From contig NZ_CP138332.1 in the NCBI RefSeq assembly GCF_033955345.1, positions 5,332,001 through 5,396,000 of the forward strand: a stretch of DNA of 64,000 bases, written 5' to 3'. The first letter of the stretch is position 1. The number at the start of each line of letters is the position of its first letter. Below the pieces are notes generated by a model. That model was not told the DNA's origin and searched no databases. It saw only the letters and a list, made by a program, of their open reading frames with translations. The stretch is from Sphingobacterium bambusae (GTDB lineage Bacteria; Bacteroidota; Bacteroidia; Sphingobacteriales; Sphingobacteriaceae). Of this stretch, positions 59,976 to 64,000 are shown piece after piece. Both the position numbers and the translations under genes were made by a program.

Positions 59976-61283
59976 ATGAAAAGCATCTTCCTGATTTATG
60001 CGATACTCTTTGTCAGTTTCTCACTTAAAGGCCAATCGCTGGATGTCACCTCCATACGAAAGGAATTAGATTATTCCAATGTGTTAAAGGCGCATTTTTT
60101 TGGTTTTTGTCTGTATGATTTGGATAGCAACCGCTTTGTAATGGGGGTCAATGAAAATAAATTGTTTACACCAGCGTCAAACGCGAAAACCTTTACATTG
60201 TTTGCATCGCTTAAAAACCTTGGTGATTCCATACCTGGTTTGCATTATGTTGAGCGCGGGGATTCACTTATTTTTTGGGGAACAGGAGATCCGACTTTTT
60301 TGCATAATCGATTGGACTCACGGAAGGTTTTCGATTTCTTGAAGACGAGCAAAAAACGTCTATACTATGCCGCAGAACAACAAGCCGAAGAAACATTTTT
60401 TAGAAAGGGCTGGGCCATGGAAGATTATGAAGAATACTATCAACCCGAAATTAGCAGTTTTCCAATTTTTGGTAACGTGGTCACCTTTCGGGAGAAAAAA
60501 GGAGTACTCACCTGTAGTCCGGCACGCTTCCAGTCGGCCATTGAGTACCGAGCTGATGCTAACGCGAATTACGCGCTCAGCCGTAGATTCACGGAGAATG
60601 TGTATGAGCAGAACCGGACAAGCCCTCCGCATAAATACGTCAATGAAAAGCCTTTTCGATATTCACCGCAACTGTTTGTACAGCTGTTGACGGATACGTT
60701 GAAACGTGATGTTAAGCTCATAGCATATAATCGACCCACAGACTTCAAGACCATCTATTCGCAGGCAACCGCCTATTTACTGCGCGAAATGATGTTGCCG
60801 AGCGACAATTTCATTGCCGAGCAATTGAACATGTTGATTGCACAAGAAAAATATGCTTCCTTTCAAACTGCTCGGCTGCGCAACGATATGCAAAAAGAGT
60901 ATTACGATTATTTTACGGATAAAATTGAACTGTATGATGGAAGTGGATTGTCCAGCTACAATAAAGTCACGCCTCGGAGTATGGTCGAGTTGCTTTCGTT
61001 GATTCATAATAGTATTAAGGACTCCACAGCGCTTCATCGTTTGTTTCCGACTGGAGGGGTCGATGGCACATTGAAGCGTGCTTATGCGTTGGACAAAGGG
61101 GAGCCATTCGTGTGGGCAAAGACAGGAACGGTGCATGCCGTACATAACCAAAGCGGATTTATCCGCACCCGTAAAGGTAGGAATTTTGCGTTTTCCTTTC
61201 TTAATACGAATTTCTGGGGTGAAGCAACAGCTGTACGTCGCGAGATGGTACGGATCATGACTTTCATCCGCGAAAATTATTAA
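59976..61283 (+). CDS. dacB: D-alanyl-D-alanine carboxypeptidase/endopeptidase, PBP4 type
   Basis: 435 residues from the ATG at 59976, which opens a signal peptide ('MKSIFLIYAILFVSFSLKGQ'). The open frame upstream runs back into the terminator region. The S13 peptidase motifs are present: Ser68-Asn-Ala-Lys71, 'SGLSSYN' and Lys-Thr-Gly in 'WAKTGTVHAVHNQSGF'. The large insertion between the first two motifs is typical of PBP4. It trims or cross-links peptidoglycan peptides in the periplasm. A TAnnTTTA-type -7 sequence lies just upstream (about 59963-59970). The symbol dacB is by family. Confidence 0.9.
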   Translation: MKSIFLIYAILFVSFSLKGQSLDVTSIRKELDYSNVLKAHFFGFCLYDLDSNRFVMGVNENKLFTPASNAKTFTLFASLKNLGDSIPGLHYVERGDSLIFWGTGDPTFLHNRLDSRKVFDFLKTSKKRLYYAAEQQAEETFFRKGWAMEDYEEYYQPEISSFPIFGNVVTFREKKGVLTCSPARFQSAIEYRADANANYALSRRFTENVYEQNRTSPPHKYVNEKPFRYSPQLFVQLLTDTLKRDVKLIAYNRPTDFKTIYSQATAYLLREMMLPSDNFIAEQLNMLIAQEKYASFQTARLRNDMQKEYYDYFTDKIELYDGSGLSSYNKVTPRSMVELLSLIHNSIKDSTALHRLFPTGGVDGTLKRAYALDKGEPFVWAKTGTVHAVHNQSGFIRTRKGRNFAFSFLNTNFWGEATAVRREMVRIMTFIRENY

Positions 61284-61363
61284 TGAAATTAACGGCTATT
61301 GTGGCCTATTTTCATATTTCAGTTGCTTATATTTAGCTAACATTATTATATTCGCTTTAATTT

Positions 61364-62671
61364 ATGCGCGTCATCACAAAAAACGACAAACGCTTAATTC
61401 GATCTTGGTCGATGTACGATTGGGCGAATTCAGCTTATAACTTGGTCATCACCTCTACTATATTCCCGGCTTATTACACGGCGATCACGCAAACGGAAGA
61501 ACACGGTGATGTCGTTTCTTTTTTCGGATTCAAGATTATCAATACCGCCCTCTCAAACTTTAGTTTAGCGATCGCCTATTTGTTAATGGCCGTCACCTTG
61601 CCTTTTATATCTTCTTATGCCGATGTGCAGGGCAAGAAAAAACAGATCATGATGTTTTTTACCTATTTTGGTGCTATATCGTGTATGGGGCTGTTCTTTT
61701 TTAAGATAGAAACACTAGAATTGAGCATTATTTTATTTGCGATGGCTGCCATGGGGTATATTGGCGGGGTGCTGTTTAACAATTCTTACCTACCCGAGAT
61801 TGCCACCGCAGATCAGCAAGATAGAGTAAGTGCGCAAGGTTTCGCCTACGGTTATGTCGGCTGTGTCGTTCTGCAATTAATATGTTTGGTTTTCATCCTT
61901 TCTCCAGATACCTTTGGTATCACCGATTCTACATTTGGACCACGTTTATCCTTCTTATTGGTCGGGGTTTGGTGGGCTGCTTTTGCGACGATTCCGTTCA
62001 AGGCGCTTCCAAATAATCAACGCTCTGCTGTGCGCGCTTCGAAGCGTATTTTCCGTACAGTGGTCATCGAGTTTAGGATTGTGTTGCGTAAAATTGGAAA
62101 AATGGAACGCATAAAACGTTTTTTACCAGCCTATTTCTTTTATGCAGCAGGGGTGCAGACCGTTATGATTGTCGCAGCAGCCTTTGGGGCCAAGGAATTG
62201 CATATGGAAAACAGCAAGCTGATCATTACCATTCTGCTCATTCAGTTGGTCGCTATTTTAGGTGCCTTAATGATGTCGAAGCTGTCAGAAAAATATGGTA
62301 ATATCAAAATCTTGATAGTTGTGGTTGTGCTGTGGATAGGTATTTGCGTATCTGCATTTTTTGTCAACTCGGAAACCGCTTTCTATGTCCTTGCCTGTGT
62401 GGTTGGTTTAGTTATGGGAGGCATCCAGTCGCTCTCTCGCTCGACCTATTCCAAGTTTTTACCGCAAAACACTAAGGATACGACTTCTTTTTTTAGTTTT
62501 TACGACGTTACCGAGAAATTGGCTATCGTGATGGGCCTTTTTGCCTTTGCGGTGATTGAGCAGTTGACACATAATATCCGATATTCAGCCCTGGCTTTGT
62601 CCATATTCTTTGTTATCGGGGTCATTCTTCTACTACGGGTTTTACGATTTAATAAAGTGATGACGGCATGA
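61364..62671 (+). CDS. MFS transporter, UMF1 family
   Basis: 435 residues with twelve membrane segments. The N-terminal 'RSWSMYDWANSAYNLVITST' followed by 'FPAYYTAIT' is the mark of the UMF1 (ATG22-like) major facilitator group. The second half has the usual 'GLVMGGIQSLSRSTYSKFLP' step. Members are thought to move amino acids or related compounds, but the substrate is uncertain. It overlaps the next gene by 4 bp (ATGA), so the two form an operon. Confidence 0.92.
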   Translation: MRVITKNDKRLIRSWSMYDWANSAYNLVITSTIFPAYYTAITQTEEHGDVVSFFGFKIINTALSNFSLAIAYLLMAVTLPFISSYADVQGKKKQIMMFFTYFGAISCMGLFFFKIETLELSIILFAMAAMGYIGGVLFNNSYLPEIATADQQDRVSAQGFAYGYVGCVVLQLICLVFILSPDTFGITDSTFGPRLSFLLVGVWWAAFATIPFKALPNNQRSAVRASKRIFRTVVIEFRIVLRKIGKMERIKRFLPAYFFYAAGVQTVMIVAAAFGAKELHMENSKLIITILLIQLVAILGALMMSKLSEKYGNIKILIVVVVLWIGICVSAFFVNSETAFYVLACVVGLVMGGIQSLSRSTYSKFLPQNTKDTTSFFSFYDVTEKLAIVMGLFAFAVIEQLTHNIRYSALALSIFFVIGVILLLRVLRFNKVMTA

Positions 62672-63396
62672 AGGTAGAGATTTTTATTCCTTGCTATATT
62701 GATCAGGTTTATCCTGAAACGGCTTTTAATAGCATTAAGTTGCTGCAGAAAGCAGGATGCGAAGTGGTTTACAATCCCGCACAAACCTGTTGTGGCGAAC
62801 CCGCCTATTCCGCTGGATTTTGGGATGAAGCCAAGCAAATGGGACTAAAATTTTTAGAAGATTTTTCTGAAGATTGTTATATCGTGACACCGTCCGCTTC
62901 CTGTAGTGGTATGATAAAAAATGGCTATAACGATCTATTTACCAACTCTACAGCGCATAACCGTTGCCGGAATATCCAAGGGAACATCTTTGAATTAAGT
63001 GATTTTTTGGTCAATGTGCTGAAGAAGGATTATTTTGGAGCCGAGCTCGTTGGTACGGCGGTCTATCATGAAGCCTGTAGCACGGTTGGTGAAGCTCGCT
63101 TAAAAGAAGAACCTCGGCAGCTCCTTTCGCAAGTTGGTGGTCTAGAATTGGTTACTGTGGACGACGAAGACAGTTCTTGCGGATTTGGAAGTTCGTTTGC
63201 CTTCAAATTTGCGGGAATGTCGGCGGCTTTGTCGGAACAAAGGGTGCAATCAGCTTTGACAGCCAAGGCTGACTATATTATATCGACCGATAGTGGTTGC
63301 CTCATGCAACTGCAATCCTATATTGATAAACATCAACTTCCTATAAAAACAAAACACCTAGCGGATGTGCTTACATCTGGCTGGGCAAATATTTAA
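62668..63396 (+). CDS. LutA/YkgE-like (Fe-S)-binding protein
   Basis: 242 residues, cytosolic, with two CCG-type cysteine domains. The first has 'TCCGEPAYSAGFWDEAKQMG' around residue 40. The second reads Asp-Ser-Ser-Cys-Gly-Phe-Gly near residue 170, where LutA proteins normally have two adjacent cysteines, so one cysteine appears replaced by serine. LutA/YkgE forms part of the L-lactate utilisation complex with LutB and LutC. Neither partner is in the window, since the next gene is a sugar isomerase-like protein. It overlaps the UMF1 transporter by 4 bp. A lactate role is possible but not shown. Confidence 0.87.
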   Translation: MKVEIFIPCYIDQVYPETAFNSIKLLQKAGCEVVYNPAQTCCGEPAYSAGFWDEAKQMGLKFLEDFSEDCYIVTPSASCSGMIKNGYNDLFTNSTAHNRCRNIQGNIFELSDFLVNVLKKDYFGAELVGTAVYHEACSTVGEARLKEEPRQLLSQVGGLELVTVDDEDSSCGFGSSFAFKFAGMSAALSEQRVQSALTAKADYIISTDSGCLMQLQSYIDKHQLPIKTKHLADVLTSGWANI

Positions 63397-63414
63397 CATA
63401 CAAAAGCTAACAAT

Positions 63415-64000
63415 ATGAACTCAAGAAGAACCTTTTTAAAAAATGTCGGATTAGCAACGGCTGGTCTTGCATTAGCACCATCACTCGATGTATTTGCCGC
63501 AAAGAAATCCTGGTTTGAGATTTCTTTAGCAGAATGGTCTTTGCATAAGACTTTGTTCAAAGGAGATCTGAAAAATATTGATTTTCCAGAACTTGCTGCC
63601 AAGAAGTTTGGTATCTACGGTGTAGAATATGTAAATCAGTTCTTTAAGGATAAAGCGCAAGACATGAGCTACTTAAAGGATTTAAATAACCGTGCAAAAG
63701 ATAATGGCGTAACTAATGTACTCATTATGATTGATGGAGAAGGAAACCTTGGCGATGAAGACGACAACAAGAGAAAAACAGCCGTGGACAACCACCACAA
63801 ATGGATCGATGCAGCGGCTTTCTTAGGTTGCAAGGCTATTCGCGTCAACGCAGCTGGAAAGGGAACGCCTGAAGAAGTAAAAGGGCGTGTCATCGAAAGT
63901 TTATCATCACTTGCTGATTACGGCAAGAAGGCAAAGATCAACGTTATTGTGGAAAATCATGGCGGTATATCTTCCCATGGCGATTGGTTGTCTGACGTGT
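63415..64000 (+). CDS. Sugar phosphate isomerase/epimerase-like protein, Tat-exported (partial)
   Basis: The reading frame starts at the ATG at 63415 and runs past the window edge at 64000, so only about 195 residues are seen. The N-terminus 'MNSRRTFLKNVGLATAGLAL' is a clear twin-arginine signal (RRTFLK). The following part, with 'FEISLAEWSLHKTLFKG' and 'KFGIYGVEYVNQFFKD', fits the AP endonuclease 2/xylose isomerase-like TIM barrel of exported isomerase/epimerases. It is 18 bp after the LutA-like gene, so it probably belongs to the same operon. The rest of the protein lies outside this window. Confidence 0.85.
   Translation, partial: MNSRRTFLKNVGLATAGLALAPSLDVFAAKKSWFEISLAEWSLHKTLFKGDLKNIDFPELAAKKFGIYGVEYVNQFFKDKAQDMSYLKDLNNRAKDNGVTNVLIMIDGEGNLGDEDDNKRKTAVDNHHKWIDAAAFLGCKAIRVNAAGKGTPEEVKGRVIESLSSLADYGKKAKINVIVENHGGISSHGDWLSDV

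Overview
The window looks like a chromosomal segment of a member of the Bacteroidota, most likely Sphingobacteriaceae-like (Sphingobacterium/Pedobacter relatives). The evidence is two SusC/SusD outer-membrane pairs, Bacteroidota-type promoters (-7 element TAnnTTTG with weak Shine-Dalgarno sites), an FAD-dependent malate:quinone oxidoreductase, an ECF sigma factor next to a membrane-anchored barrel-like protein, and a two-rhodanese persulfide dioxygenase. I see no rRNA, tRNA, CRISPR array, transposase or phage gene. Gene order is that of ordinary accessory and housekeeping chromosome.

Layout. 0.2-4.8 kb: an AraC-type regulator followed by a same-strand run of an MDR-type oxidoreductase, an aldo/keto reductase and an unusual fusion of a beta-propeller with alpha-acetolactate decarboxylase. 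4.9-9.8 kb (minus strand): a flavoprotein plus a luciferase-like oxidoreductase, an NlpC/P60 hydrolase, a LuxE-like protein and FabG. 10-12.9 kb: Mqo, a membrane protein and a small orphan protein. 13-24.5 kb: a locus that appears devoted to sulfur, namely a short leader ORF with alternative hairpins, SusC/SusD, two tandem DoxX-like membrane proteins, an exported MBL-rhodanese (persulfide dioxygenase type), a single-cysteine thioredoxin-fold lipoprotein, a tiny lipoprotein and an FAD oxidoreductase. 24.8-25.4 kb: a secreted protein made of 17-residue repeats.

26.3-29.9 kb: the 5-oxoprolinase operon pxpB-pxpC-pxpA with a divergent NRAMP-like transporter. 30.7-34 kb: a second sulfur module (two YeeE/YedE halves, TauE/SafE, cytosolic MBL-rhodanese). 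34-39.5 kb (minus): a class A beta-lactamase-like protein, then a TolC/HlyD/ABC-membrane-domain export operon that lacks any ATPase domain. 39.9-46 kb: small unknown proteins, an ABC-F ATPase, and a PAS histidine kinase with a CheY-like receiver. 46-50.5 kb: dienelactone hydrolase, universal stress protein, and ECF sigma with its partner. 50.5-54.5 kb: HAD phosphatase, proline dehydrogenase, and S4 protein-AroB-ThuA. 54.8-64 kb: a second SusC/SusD pair, a PBP4-type carboxypeptidase, a UMF1 transporter, a LutA-like protein and a truncated sugar-phosphate isomerase.

The most interesting region is 12.96-24.5 kb. An outer-membrane nutrient importer, membrane DoxX proteins and an exported persulfide dioxygenase sit behind a 36-codon ORF ending Arg-Met-Arg-Met-Cys-Ser, whose last codons lie in a set of mutually exclusive RNA stems. 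I infer a sulfur-responsive acquisition system. The substrate and the regulatory mechanism are not provable from sequence alone.
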